This document shows positions 27,121 through 35,466 of a DNA stretch of 64,000 bases, piece by piece. Where the stretch lies: NCBI RefSeq assembly GCF_042650125.1, contig NZ_JBHSAP010000003.1, positions 1 through 64,000 of the forward strand, written 5' to 3'. The first letter of the stretch is position 1, and each line of letters begins with the position of its first letter. The stretch comes from Salinithrix halophila (GTDB lineage: Bacteria; Bacillota; Bacilli; Thermoactinomycetales; DSM-45169). A program made the translations under genes and the position numbers. Under the pieces are notes generated by a model, which saw nothing but the letters and a program-made list of their open reading frames with translations, did no database searches and was not told the origin of the DNA.

Positions 27121-27884
27121 GACTCACCCACCCGTTTCACATCGATTCCCTCTGCTTCGAAGGCCCCGCAGAGGTGACGGACGAAAGCCACGGCTTTGGG
27201 GTCATCTCCATGAACACATACTGTATCCGCTCTTAATTCAATATCCGTGCCGTCAACGGCGCGAACTTTCCCTTCATTCAGCATCCGCACCACTCGGGCG
27301 GCTGCCTCGCCGGGGTCATGGATGAAGGCATCGGGGAGAGTACGAGGAGTTAGGGTGCCGTCAGGTAGATAGGTCCGATCTGCAAAAACTTCCTCTGCCA
27401 CGGGGAGCCCTTCCTTCCGGCCCGCTTTCACCAATAGACTACCTGCAAGCCCGAATAGGATTAGTCCCTTGTCCACTGCAGCCACAGCCCCGGCGATCGC
27501 CTCGGCAATCGCTTCTTCCTTGGAGGCCATATGAAAGAGAGCCCCATGAGGTTTGACATGTTGGAGTTTCGCCCCTTCAGCGGTGGCAAAAGCGGCAAGC
27601 GCCCCGACCTGATAGAGGGTCAGATTGAAGACGTCTTCAGGCTCCATGGCGATGTACCGGCGACCAAAGCCCAACAAATCCGGCAATCCGGGATGAGCGC
27701 CAAGGCCTACTCCTTTGTTCACGGCTGCTCGTACGGTTTTCTGCATGACGTTGTGGTCTCCAGCATGATAGCCGCAGGCAATATTGGCGGAACTGACGTA
27801 TTCCAGAATCTCTTCGTCCCGGCCCATGGTATAGGAGCCAAAACTCTCGCCTAAGTCACTGTTTAAATCAATCCGTAGTTTCAT
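27117..27884 (-). CDS. pxpA: 5-oxoprolinase subunit A (LamB/YcsF family)
   Basis: A 255-aa protein of the LamB/YcsF family. DLNSDLGESFG at the N terminus, SANIACGYHAGDHNVM near residue 33, and HVKPHGALFHM near residue 110 are the family signatures. It is the catalytic-type subunit of the prokaryotic 5-oxoprolinase. It overlaps pxpB by 17 nt and pxpC by 4 nt. Confidence 0.95.
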   Translation of the reverse strand: MKLRIDLNSDLGESFGSYTMGRDEEILEYVSSANIACGYHAGDHNVMQKTVRAAVNKGVGLGAHPGLPDLLGFGRRYIAMEPEDVFNLTLYQVGALAAFATAEGAKLQHVKPHGALFHMASKEEAIAEAIAGAVAAVDKGLILFGLAGSLLVKAGRKEGLPVAEEVFADRTYLPDGTLTPRTLPDAFIHDPGEAAARVVRMLNEGKVRAVDGTDIELRADTVCVHGDDPKAVAFVRHLCGAFEAEGIDVKRVGES

Positions 27885-28614
27885 CGGTCCGACTCTCCCA
27901 CGTTTTTTCCTTCACTGGATTCTTTCCCCGAGCCACTTCTTCTTCGATGCTGCTGTACTCTTCTTCTGAAATCGGTCGAAACTGCACATGGTCACCCGCA
28001 GCCAGCAACATCGGCGGATGTCGGTGCGGGTCGTACAGGCGCAGGGGAGTCCGCCCGATCAACCGCCATCCCCCTGGCGTTTCCAGGGGGTAAACGCCTG
28101 TCTGAGCCCCGGCGATCCCCACGGAACCGGCGGGGATTTTTTCCCGGGGCTTTTCCAGCCGAGGGACAGCAATGGTCTCCGACATGCCTCCCAGATACGG
28201 AAACCCGGGGACAAATCCCATCATGTAGATCCGATAGGGTGATTGGCTGTGGATACGGATCACTTCCTCTGGAGTAAGGCCGCTGTATCGGGCCACCTCC
28301 TCCAGGTCAGGCCCAAACCTGCCACCGTAAACGACAGGAATCTCTACCAACCGGCTTTCCAGCTCCTGATCGGATTCTATCTCCTCCACCAATTCCGAGA
28401 GGATGCGGACCAATTCTCCATACCTGACACGATAAGGCTGGTAGTAGACCGTAACCGCTGTATAGGAAGGTACCCACTCCACTACGCCTTCCAGCGACAG
28501 CTTCTTCAGTCGGCGGCAATACCTTCGAATTTGGTTATTGATCGCCGGATCGATGCGATCTCCAAACTGGACCCGCACTCCCGTGTCTCCCAGGGGTTGA
28601 AAATGGAGTGACAA
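27868..28614 (-). CDS. pxpB: 5-oxoprolinase subunit B (KipI type)
   Basis: A 248-aa protein of the AHS1/KipI family, with MGFVPGFPYLGG, PAGSVGIAGAQTGVYP and GGWRLIGRTPLRLYD. In B. subtilis the homologue KipI also inhibits the sporulation kinase KinA; whether that applies here is unknown. TTG start preceded by GGGGG at 7 nt. It follows the NRAMP gene by about 30 nt. Confidence 0.93.
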   Translation of the reverse strand: MSLHFQPLGDTGVRVQFGDRIDPAINNQIRRYCRRLKKLSLEGVVEWVPSYTAVTVYYQPYRVRYGELVRILSELVEEIESDQELESRLVEIPVVYGGRFGPDLEEVARYSGLTPEEVIRIHSQSPYRIYMMGFVPGFPYLGGMSETIAVPRLEKPREKIPAGSVGIAGAQTGVYPLETPGGWRLIGRTPLRLYDPHRHPPMLLAAGDHVQFRPISEEEYSSIEEEVARGKNPVKEKTWESRTDETTD

Positions 28615-28643
28615 TACACGGCCCCCTCTCCCTCTTTCTCAAC

Positions 28644-29858
28644 TTACTGCGAAAAGAGCTGCGGCAATTTTTCCATGAGGGTGACCCCTCCGAGCCAAGC
28701 TGTTCCCAGAGCGACTACTGTACCAAATGCCGTCATCCAGACGGGATGGCGATACGATCCAACAATCCTTTTTTGATGAGCCGCGATGAGAATGGTCCCC
28801 AAAGTAAGGGGAAGAATGAGTCCATTGAGCGCTCCTGCAAGGATCAACAACTGTACCGGTTGCCCGGCCATAACCAGGACCAAAGTGGATACCAAGATAA
28901 AACCGATGACAAACATGGGCTGTTTTTCCTTCACTTTCGGTGAAAAGGAAGTGAGGAAGGTCACCGATGTATAAGCGGCCCCCACAACTGAAGTGACGGA
29001 AGCCGCCCATAAGACAAGGCCGAACAATTTCAGACCGACCCCGCCAGCCGCCGTTTCAAAAACGGTCGCCATCGGGTTGGCGGGAGACAATTTCACCCCC
29101 TGGGCCACGACGCCCAGGACGGCCAAAAACAGGATCACCCGCATCAGGGAAGCCACTAAAATTCCCGAAACAGAGCTCTTTGTGACCTCCCTCAGACTCC
29201 CCTTTCCGCTGATCCCGGCATCGAGAAGTCTGTGACCACCAGCAAAAGTAATATATCCTCCCACAGTACCCCCGACTAGGGTAATAATGGCCATTAGATC
29301 CACCTTGTCCGGTGCCACCGTTTTGAGGGCGGCTTCTCCCACCGGGGGGCCGCTTACAAAGGCAACGTAAGCAGTCAGGAGGATCATTAATCCTCCCAAC
29401 CATCGGGTGATCCGATCCATCGCCATTCCCGCTTCTTTCGACAGAAAAATTCCGATGGCCAGGATCGCGGTGAGGGCTGCACCCCATCGGGGATCAAGTC
29501 CTGTGATCACCTGCACGCCAAGCCCTGCACCCCCCAAGTTTCCGATGTTAAAAGCCAATCCTCCAAGGGAGACAGCAAAAGCTACCAGATAACCGAGACC
29601 GGGAAGTACGGCATTGGCAATATCCTGTCCCCGCTTTTCTGTCACCGCGATGATCCGCCAAATGTTCAATTGGGCCCCGATGTCCAGCAGGATGGAGATC
29701 AGGATAACAAAGCCGAAGCTGGCCAGCAACTGCTCAGTAAACACCGTCGTTTGCGTCAAAAACCCAGGCCCAATGGCAGACGTAGCCATCAAGAAAGCAG
29801 CTCCCAAAAGAACGCTCCGACGGGTGCCGGACCCCTTTATACCACCTGGTGCCTTCAT
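28644..29858 (-). CDS. NRAMP-type metal transporter (YcsG-like)
   Basis: About 404 aa with 11 membrane helices. The first helix carries the divergent NRAMP motif SAIGPGFLTQT instead of the classical DPGN, as in the YcsG-like subgroup found beside 5-oxoprolinase genes. The partner genes suggest transport coupled to 5-oxoproline use, perhaps metal supply to the enzyme or a different substrate altogether; this is inference. ATG 29858 is preferred, with AAGAAGGG 6 nt upstream. Confidence 0.82.
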   Translation of the reverse strand: MKAPGGIKGSGTRRSVLLGAAFLMATSAIGPGFLTQTTVFTEQLLASFGFVILISILLDIGAQLNIWRIIAVTEKRGQDIANAVLPGLGYLVAFAVSLGGLAFNIGNLGGAGLGVQVITGLDPRWGAALTAILAIGIFLSKEAGMAMDRITRWLGGLMILLTAYVAFVSGPPVGEAALKTVAPDKVDLMAIITLVGGTVGGYITFAGGHRLLDAGISGKGSLREVTKSSVSGILVASLMRVILFLAVLGVVAQGVKLSPANPMATVFETAAGGVGLKLFGLVLWAASVTSVVGAAYTSVTFLTSFSPKVKEKQPMFVIGFILVSTLVLVMAGQPVQLLILAGALNGLILPLTLGTILIAAHQKRIVGSYRHPVWMTAFGTVVALGTAWLGGVTLMEKLPQLFSQ

Positions 29859-29910
29859 ATCCTTCCCTTCTTCCGCTGCAAGGTTTTGCAAAGATTCTAT
29901 CATATTCGAC

Positions 29911-29929
29911 TTCCGGTATTCTACCGGAA
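29911..29929. promoter_or_regulatory. Perfect 19-bp palindrome upstream of the NRAMP-pxp operon
   Basis: TTCCGGTATTCTACCGGAA (8-bp arms, 3-nt centre) lies 53 nt before the start codon and next to a possible -10 TATGAT on the minus strand. It is a likely operator for the operon; the regulator is not in the window. Confidence 0.6.
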
Positions 29930-30078
29930 AAACGAAGCTGGAAAGCAGAACCGCGGCTTATATGGAAAATAAATCTTTCATTAGAACGAAACATTCCTCC
30001 AAAAGTTGTAGTTTATAATGGTGATGCTCCAAAACAAAAAGAGACCGGAGCGGGGTCAAAACTAAGGAGGTTGATGGA

Positions 30079-30267
30079 TTGGAATTCTTTACGGATTGGA
30101 TTAACCTTAAAGGATGGATTTGGTTCCTCTCTTTCTTTTTTATTAGTATCCTCGTGGTCACAGGCGTAACGATGATCGTCACGGAAAAGATCGAGCGCCG
30201 CCACAAAGAAGAATTCGAACAGGAATTTTCCGGCCCGCTAAAACCCGTTTCAGCCGAGGAAGAATAA
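30079..30267 (+). CDS. Small single-span membrane protein
   Basis: A 62-aa protein with an N-terminal membrane helix (about residues 12-35) and a charged C-terminal tail (EKIERRHKEEFEQEF). TTG start, with AAGGAGG 8 nt upstream; a nearby ATG (30074) reads a different frame that lacks helix-tail logic. A strong terminator follows at once, so this is a real single-gene unit. The family is not recognised. Confidence 0.65.
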   Translation: MEFFTDWINLKGWIWFLSFFFISILVVTGVTMIVTEKIERRHKEEFEQEFSGPLKPVSAEEE

Positions 30268-30281
30268 AATCGAAAGCTGAC

Positions 30282-30315
30282 AACCCCGCCCGGCCCTCAC
30301 CCGCGGCGGGGTTTT
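30282..30315 (+). terminator. Terminator
   Basis: AACCCCGCC and GGCGGGGTT form a strong stem followed by TTT, just after the small membrane protein. It overlaps the end of the convergent 755-aa gene. Confidence 0.85.
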
Positions 30316-32582
30316 TATGTACGGGAGCCCGTGATTTCTGGGGAGGGGTCATGAGACCGACTCCACTCCCGAAAGGCCAAAATCATCACCGGCATCACCG
30401 CGTATACGATCGCCGTCGCGGCGGCAACAATGCCCGAATCGTTGAAAGCGAGAGCAGCCAAAGAACCCGCCAAAATCGCGACGAACCCGTTGAAAAGCTG
30501 AGGATAAGCTTCCATTAATCGTTTTAACCCTCCCGCCGGTCGGAGAGAGAGAAGAATCATCGTCCCAAGGGAAACTAGAAACAGTTTTCCCCAGGATGAG
30601 AACTGGATCAACTTCCAATTCATGTGCAATTTTCGATCCATGATATGAAGGATTTCTTCCAAATTCCCTTCACTGAGGAGGCCAAAAGCACGCCCGATAT
30701 GGGTGGGGGCACCAACATGGAAGACCATATTCATCAGGTACAGGACCAAACCGCCAGCAACCAAGAAAATCCCCGCTTGCCACAACAACCAACGGCGACT
30801 CCCCCGATGAAAGAAACGTACCCAGGCTACGCCGAAACCGACGGCACAGGCCAATGCACCACCCGCGTTGGTACCCCAGAATGGAGCTGCAAAAAAAAGG
30901 ACGACACCGAGAAAAAGGATTCCTATCACCAACTGGACCCGTTTGGATATGGTCCCTCTCTTTTCCAGCCAGGCGGCGGCGGTTAGGATAGTGGAACCGA
31001 GAACCACCCCCATGTATTCATTACCAATCCCGTAGTACCGTGCACCTTTGATCGGATCATAGCCGAGAAAGGACTGTTGGATTAAGGGACCGCCCAGACA
31101 GCCATCCAAAATCACAGGTAAAAACCCGACCAGCCCTGTCCAAAACAGGAGAGGGAGAGTGCGGAGCCGGGACATCAATAGGGAAGCGACCATCCCCGCC
31201 GCAAAAACAAGAGCCGACACGATCCAGTAAGAACGCGCCGTTACACCCGACACCATCAGGAACAGAAAAGGCGTGAGCATCACCCCGAGCAAAACTGCCT
31301 GCACACCGCTCCCCGGTCGACGAGGTTCCCGCAACAAACGGGCCAAACCGATGAGGAGAACCATGATCTGGAACAAGACATAGGAGTACAGGACGGATGG
31401 GCGAAGCCGGTTGATGGTTTCTGTCCGTTCGACCGTGCCCCAAAATTCGGCCAAGGTACCCCCGACCCGTTGCATCGGCTGTCCGGCCATTTCCCGAGGG
31501 GAATCGATCCCCAGCAATTGGAGCAGGGTAGGGGCCAAGTCGATGTTGGCGATGATCCCGGGCCGTCGGGTGGTCGCTGAACGCAACAACCCTGTCGGCT
31601 CTCCCTTCCGATAGACGAGCAAAGGCAGCAACCCTTCTGCTTCCGATTTTTCCACTGGAACTCCGGTCCCTGGAGAAACGAGGACAGCCGCGGTATCGCG
31701 GTCCGCCTGGGCCATTACTTTCCCAATAAAACGATCCACTTCCCCCAATACTTCTTTTTTCACCCGCTCATGTTGCTCCGGGAGCATCTGACCGGCAAAC
31801 TGCTGTAAGCGGTGAAGATCACCTAGGTCAATGACAGCCAACCCGGGCTTATTCCAGGAAAACAAACGCTCTTCCAACCGCCGGTAATTCGTCTTTACAC
31901 CAAAAGGGCGACCGGGTGCTGAGGAAAGTGTGTTCACCCCGATTTCTCCTTCTTCCGTCACCCCCCTCTTGTCCATGGTTAAAAAAGGAGCGTAACGGAC
32001 CGGTTTTTCCCCTTCGTCCATATTGCCGAGGGCAAGAACGTGTAACCCCTTCTGCTTCAAAACTTCCCCCAGCGCCCCCGGTTGAACCTCATAAGGGGAT
32101 TCCTCATTCTGTCGCACATATTCCATAATACCGGGATAAATCACTGCATGAGAGGGAGGGATCCGCCCCATGCGTTGAGCGTAAAGGAGGCCCGCCGCGA
32201 GATGGGTCGGTGCCAAGGTGGGATCCGGTTGTTCCTTCGGATGATAGAACATCTCTCCAGTAGGAGCGACCGCCCGCGTCCCGGCACCCAGCGTCGCATA
32301 GCGATTGGCTTCCGTTTCCTTCCCTCCGGTTTTTAGATTCATCCCCCCGACAACGGAATGATGGAGCCATTCCCGCAAATGGGGAAAAGAGGTTTCCCGC
32401 AGATCGCCCAAGGTTAAGCCATGGATATTAACCACCCAAATTTGTCTGAGCGGCTCTTCTCCCAGCTTCCCAGGCTGTGCGGAAACCTTGAGATTTTCTC
32501 CGTTCCATCCCCCTGCCAGCAGAGAAAGGATAAGCACCAACCAGCCGATTCGCAACAACCGCCCCTCCCTCAAACATTCCAC
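30315..32582 (-). CDS. Large membrane protein with alkaline-phosphatase-like domain
   Basis: A 755-aa protein with a signal/anchor (residues 8-25), an extracellular part of about 370 residues resembling the alkaline phosphatase / sulfatase superfamily (VVNIHGLTLGDL near residue 48; AVLVSPGTGVPV near 300; NIDLAPTLLQLLGI near 350), then about ten membrane helices. It could act on a lipid- or polymer-linked phosphate at the cell surface. I do not recognise a characterised homologue. Several classical metal ligands are not obvious, so it may be non-catalytic. Confidence 0.6.
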   Translation of the reverse strand: MECLREGRLLRIGWLVLILSLLAGGWNGENLKVSAQPGKLGEEPLRQIWVVNIHGLTLGDLRETSFPHLREWLHHSVVGGMNLKTGGKETEANRYATLGAGTRAVAPTGEMFYHPKEQPDPTLAPTHLAAGLLYAQRMGRIPPSHAVIYPGIMEYVRQNEESPYEVQPGALGEVLKQKGLHVLALGNMDEGEKPVRYAPFLTMDKRGVTEEGEIGVNTLSSAPGRPFGVKTNYRRLEERLFSWNKPGLAVIDLGDLHRLQQFAGQMLPEQHERVKKEVLGEVDRFIGKVMAQADRDTAAVLVSPGTGVPVEKSEAEGLLPLLVYRKGEPTGLLRSATTRRPGIIANIDLAPTLLQLLGIDSPREMAGQPMQRVGGTLAEFWGTVERTETINRLRPSVLYSYVLFQIMVLLIGLARLLREPRRPGSGVQAVLLGVMLTPFLFLMVSGVTARSYWIVSALVFAAGMVASLLMSRLRTLPLLFWTGLVGFLPVILDGCLGGPLIQQSFLGYDPIKGARYYGIGNEYMGVVLGSTILTAAAWLEKRGTISKRVQLVIGILFLGVVLFFAAPFWGTNAGGALACAVGFGVAWVRFFHRGSRRWLLWQAGIFLVAGGLVLYLMNMVFHVGAPTHIGRAFGLLSEGNLEEILHIMDRKLHMNWKLIQFSSWGKLFLVSLGTMILLSLRPAGGLKRLMEAYPQLFNGFVAILAGSLAALAFNDSGIVAAATAIVYAVMPVMILAFREWSRSHDPSPEITGSRT

Positions 32583-32639
32583 ACTCCATAGCTAGGGTTC
32601 CCCAAGCCTGTGGTTGTATGTCCCCAGATCCTCCACAAG

Positions 32640-32745
32640 GTATCCACAGTTTTATCCACAATCAAACCACCGATATCTCGTTATCCACACAACTTATCCA
32701 CAAAACCCACAGACATCCCCCTCTTTTTATCCACATCCATCCACA
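32640..32745. promoter_or_regulatory. DnaA-box cluster
   Basis: Four perfect DnaA boxes TTATCCACA, all in the same orientation, lie at 32652-32660, 32681-32689, 32694-32702 and 32727-32735. Near matches sit at 32640-32648 (GTATCCACA) and 32737-32745 (CCATCCACA). The cluster is just beyond the tsaD 3' end and its terminator. No dnaA or DNA-unwinding element is nearby, so it is more likely an auxiliary DnaA-binding locus than oriC. Confidence 0.88.
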
Positions 32746-32775
32746 ATGGAAACAGCTTTTTCTTCGGCAAAAAAC

Positions 32776-32804
32776 AAAAGAACGGCGCTTAACGCCGTTC
32801 TTTT
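32776..32804. terminator. Terminator of the tsaD operon
   Basis: AAAAGAACGGCG-CTTAA-CGCCGTTCTTTT is a perfect stem touching the tsaD stop; on the minus strand a T-run follows. Confidence 0.9.
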
Positions 32805-32807
32805 CCC

Positions 32808-33824
32808 TTACACTAAAGATAGATTGGGTTCTGCGTTCAGGTTTAACCCGGCCAGTTGACCGTCCCGGAATCGGTAGGTACCGGCGGCTGCGATCATGGC
32901 CGCGTTGTCTGTACACAACTTCAAGGGAGGCACTCGCAGATGCAGACCTTCCTCTTTACAACGGAGAGTAAGAGATTCCCGGAGGTGAGAGTTGGCGGAG
33001 ACCCCTCCGGCCAGGACCAGCTCGGAAACTCCCTTCATTTTCGCCGCTCGGATGGCCTTTTCCACCAAAACTTCGACAACGGAATCCTGAAAGCTGGCAG
33101 CTAAGTCCGCTTTGTTCAGTTCCTCTCCCCGTTGGCGGGTATTATGGAGGAGATTGATGACCGCTGATTTCAGCCCGCTGAAACTAAAATCGAGAGAGTC
33201 CGGTTCCAGCCAGGCCCGAGGGAGATCCAATGTGGCAATCCCTTCCTTAGCCAGCCGGTCGATATGGGGGCCTCCGGGATAAGGCAGATCCAGCACTCGG
33301 GCCACCTTGTCAAATGCTTCCCCCGCGGCATCATCCCGGGTTTTGCCCAACCGTTCGAACCGGTTGTGATCCGGCATATAGATGAGCTCCGTATGGCCCC
33401 CCGAAGCCACCAAGGCCACGAGGGGAAACTGTAAAGGTTCCACCAGATGGCTGGCATAGATATGACCCGCTATATGATGGACCCCTACCAAAGGCAAGCC
33501 AGCAGCAAAGGAAAGGGCCTTCGCCGCTGAGACCCCAATCAACAACGCCCCTACCAGCCCTGGTCCCTGGGTAACAGTAACAGCGGACAGGTCGGTCAGC
33601 CGCACCTCTGCTTCATCCAAGGCTTGTTGGATAATCTGCGTTACCCGTTCCACATGGCGACGGGAAGCCACTTCCGGCACCACCCCGCCAAAACGGCGGT
33701 GTACATCCATCTGGGAAGAAATGAGATTGGATTTTAGGATATGTCCGTTTTCCACCACAGCTGCGGAAGTTTCATCACAGCTTGTCTCAATACCCAGCAC
33801 CAAGCACTTCTCTGTCTGCTTCAT
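32808..33824 (-). CDS. tsaD: tRNA N6-adenosine threonylcarbamoyltransferase TsaD
   Basis: A 338-aa enzyme transferring threonylcarbamoyl to A37 of ANN-decoding tRNAs, with TsaB and TsaE. LGIETSCDETSAAVV at the N terminus and the metal-binding HHIAGHIYASHL near residue 110 are the Kae1/TsaD motifs; VLAGGVSANSHLRE is near residue 270. ATG 33824 follows GGAGG by 5 nt; an ATG four codons earlier contains that SD. The start lies inside the rimI 3' end (38-nt overlap). Confidence 0.96.
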   Translation of the reverse strand: MKQTEKCLVLGIETSCDETSAAVVENGHILKSNLISSQMDVHRRFGGVVPEVASRRHVERVTQIIQQALDEAEVRLTDLSAVTVTQGPGLVGALLIGVSAAKALSFAAGLPLVGVHHIAGHIYASHLVEPLQFPLVALVASGGHTELIYMPDHNRFERLGKTRDDAAGEAFDKVARVLDLPYPGGPHIDRLAKEGIATLDLPRAWLEPDSLDFSFSGLKSAVINLLHNTRQRGEELNKADLAASFQDSVVEVLVEKAIRAAKMKGVSELVLAGGVSANSHLRESLTLRCKEEGLHLRVPPLKLCTDNAAMIAAAGTYRFRDGQLAGLNLNAEPNLSLV

Positions 33825-34287
33825 CGGATCCTCCATCCAGTTTCGCCCACATGATCATGGCATCTTCTTGGTTATCTGTATAATAACGCGGTCGGATGCC
33901 CGTCATTTCAAAGCCTTTTTTTCGGTACAGTTGTTGGGCGATCGCATTGGAGACGCGCACCTCCAGGGTCATGCTGTCTGCTCCCGCCTCCCGTGCCAAC
34001 GCCATCATGCCGTCGATCATCATCTCCCCGATCCCCCTCCCCCGGTAATCGGGATGGATGGCGATATTGGTAATATGCGCTTCATTCAAGATCAGCCACA
34101 TTCCACAGTAGCCGATGACACGGCCTTCCTTCTCCACCACCATATATTGGGCAAATTGATTGTAAGCCAATTCGTTGTAAAAAGCCTGCCGTGTCCAGGG
34201 AGTGGTGAAAGAAGCCTGTTCCACTTGCAGGACGGCGGGAATGTCCCCCAGGGTCATCGGCCGAAATTCAATCGGTAGACGCTCCAT
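33787..34287 (-). CDS. rimI: Ribosomal protein S18-alanine N-acetyltransferase
   Basis: A 166-aa GNAT acetyltransferase. It has the family's ITNIAIHPDYRGRGIGEMM acetyl-CoA site at about residues 73-92 and the later LEVRVSNAIAQQLYRKKGF. GGAG lies 9 nt before the ATG. Its position between tsaB and tsaD matches B. subtilis ydiD. The C-terminal 13 residues overlap tsaD and extend past the core domain. Confidence 0.92.
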   Translation of the reverse strand: MERLPIEFRPMTLGDIPAVLQVEQASFTTPWTRQAFYNELAYNQFAQYMVVEKEGRVIGYCGMWLILNEAHITNIAIHPDYRGRGIGEMMIDGMMALAREAGADSMTLEVRVSNAIAQQLYRKKGFEMTGIRPRYYTDNQEDAMIMWAKLDGGSDEADREVLGAGY

Positions 34288-35002
34288 CCTTGGTCACTCC
34301 GTTCGTCTGACCCTTCAACCATTTGGCTTCCGCCTCGGCCAGTTGCAGATAATTCGGGGCAGCATCTTCCAGTTCCGGATCTTCGCCCCGCCTCCGGCTG
34401 GCGATGGCCAACTCTCCCAAAAGAGAGGCACGAGACACATTTTCTGCAGCCAACCCGAAATGGGCTTCTCCTCCCAGCACCTCAATAATCCGGTCACGAA
34501 ACCGAGCCGTATCATCTCCTAAAAAGAGAAGCGGCCCCTTCCCTCTCAACTCCATCAGCCACTGATCCAAATCGATGACCCGCTCCGGGAGCGCTGGGAT
34601 GACCTCCCCCAGCCTCCCTTGATACAATCCGGTATAGACCCGATTGCGACGGGCATCAAACAGCGGGACGACCCCCCCGGGAAACCGGAGGCCGTTCATC
34701 GCCAATACCGCCAGACTGGATACACGGTACAGGGGAATATCCCGGCTCCAGGCGATCGTCTTGGCGGTAGTAAAACCGATCCGTATCCCCGTATAGGAGC
34801 CTGGGCCGCCCGCAACGGCCACAGCATCCAGATCAGACACCGACAGATCCAGATCCTCTAGCAGGCGAGCGACGGTGGGCATCAATCGAACAGAATGATT
34901 TTTATGTAAGTTCGTGGTAACTTCCCCGAGGAGGCCCCCTTCCTCCATAACGGCCACTCCCAATACCAGGGTCGACGTATCTATGGCCAACCACTTCATC
35001 AC
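34268..35002 (-). CDS. tsaB: t6A biosynthesis protein TsaB
   Basis: A 244-aa inactive TsaD-like partner that dimerises with TsaD. LAIDTSTLVLGVAV and AVAGGPGSYTGIRIGFTTAK are the TsaB signatures. The GTG (35002) or ATG one codon later starts within the tsaE stop region. It overlaps rimI by 20 nt. Confidence 0.94.
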   Translation of the reverse strand: MMKWLAIDTSTLVLGVAVMEEGGLLGEVTTNLHKNHSVRLMPTVARLLEDLDLSVSDLDAVAVAGGPGSYTGIRIGFTTAKTIAWSRDIPLYRVSSLAVLAMNGLRFPGGVVPLFDARRNRVYTGLYQGRLGEVIPALPERVIDLDQWLMELRGKGPLLFLGDDTARFRDRIIEVLGGEAHFGLAAENVSRASLLGELAIASRRRGEDPELEDAAPNYLQLAEAEAKWLKGQTNGVTKDGASTD

Positions 35003-35466
35003 GCTTTTCCCCCCCGGCAGATTCGTTCCTCACACTCATCCGGCGGGAGAACGGTGATTTCCCTGCCGCCGCTTTCCAAATGCCGGATGGCTACCCGAAT
35101 CAACCGGTCCGGCAGCCAGTTCTGGATCCGTTCTGCCCATTCCACCAGCGTCACTCCGTCTCCGTAAAAGTACTCATCCCACCCCAGTTCCTCATCGGGG
35201 GAGTCCAACCGGTAAACATCCATATGGTAAAAAGGAAGCCGTCCTTCTCCATACTCCTTGATAAGCGTGAAGGTGGGGCTGTCAATCGATTCTTCTATCC
35301 CCAATCCTTTCGCTACCCCCTGGGAAAAGGTCGTTTTCCCCGCACCCAGATCTCCCTCGAGGGCAACCACATCCCCAGGTTGGAACCGTTCAGCTAGCCG
35401 ACCGGCTAATTCCCGCGTCTCATCCGCGCTGTTGGTAACAAATCGACATCCTTTCACTTGGATCAC
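34999..35466 (-). CDS. tsaE: t6A biosynthesis ATPase TsaE
   Basis: A 155-aa P-loop ATPase needed to reset the TsaBD complex. Walker A GDLGAGKTTFSQG near residue 40, the DSPTFTLIKEY segment and HMDVYRLDSPDEELGWDEY are typical. GTG start overlapping the thiL stop by four bases, and its own stop overlapping tsaB, give translational coupling. Confidence 0.95.
   Translation of the reverse strand: MIQVKGCRFVTNSADETRELAGRLAERFQPGDVVALEGDLGAGKTTFSQGVAKGLGIEESIDSPTFTLIKEYGEGRLPFYHMDVYRLDSPDEELGWDEYFYGDGVTLVEWAERIQNWLPDRLIRVAIRHLESGGREITVLPPDECEERICRGGKA

Noticed and set aside
32640..32745. The DnaA boxes as the chromosomal origin
   Set aside because: No dnaA, dnaN, rnpA or AT-rich unwinding region nearby; the gene context is the tsaD locus.
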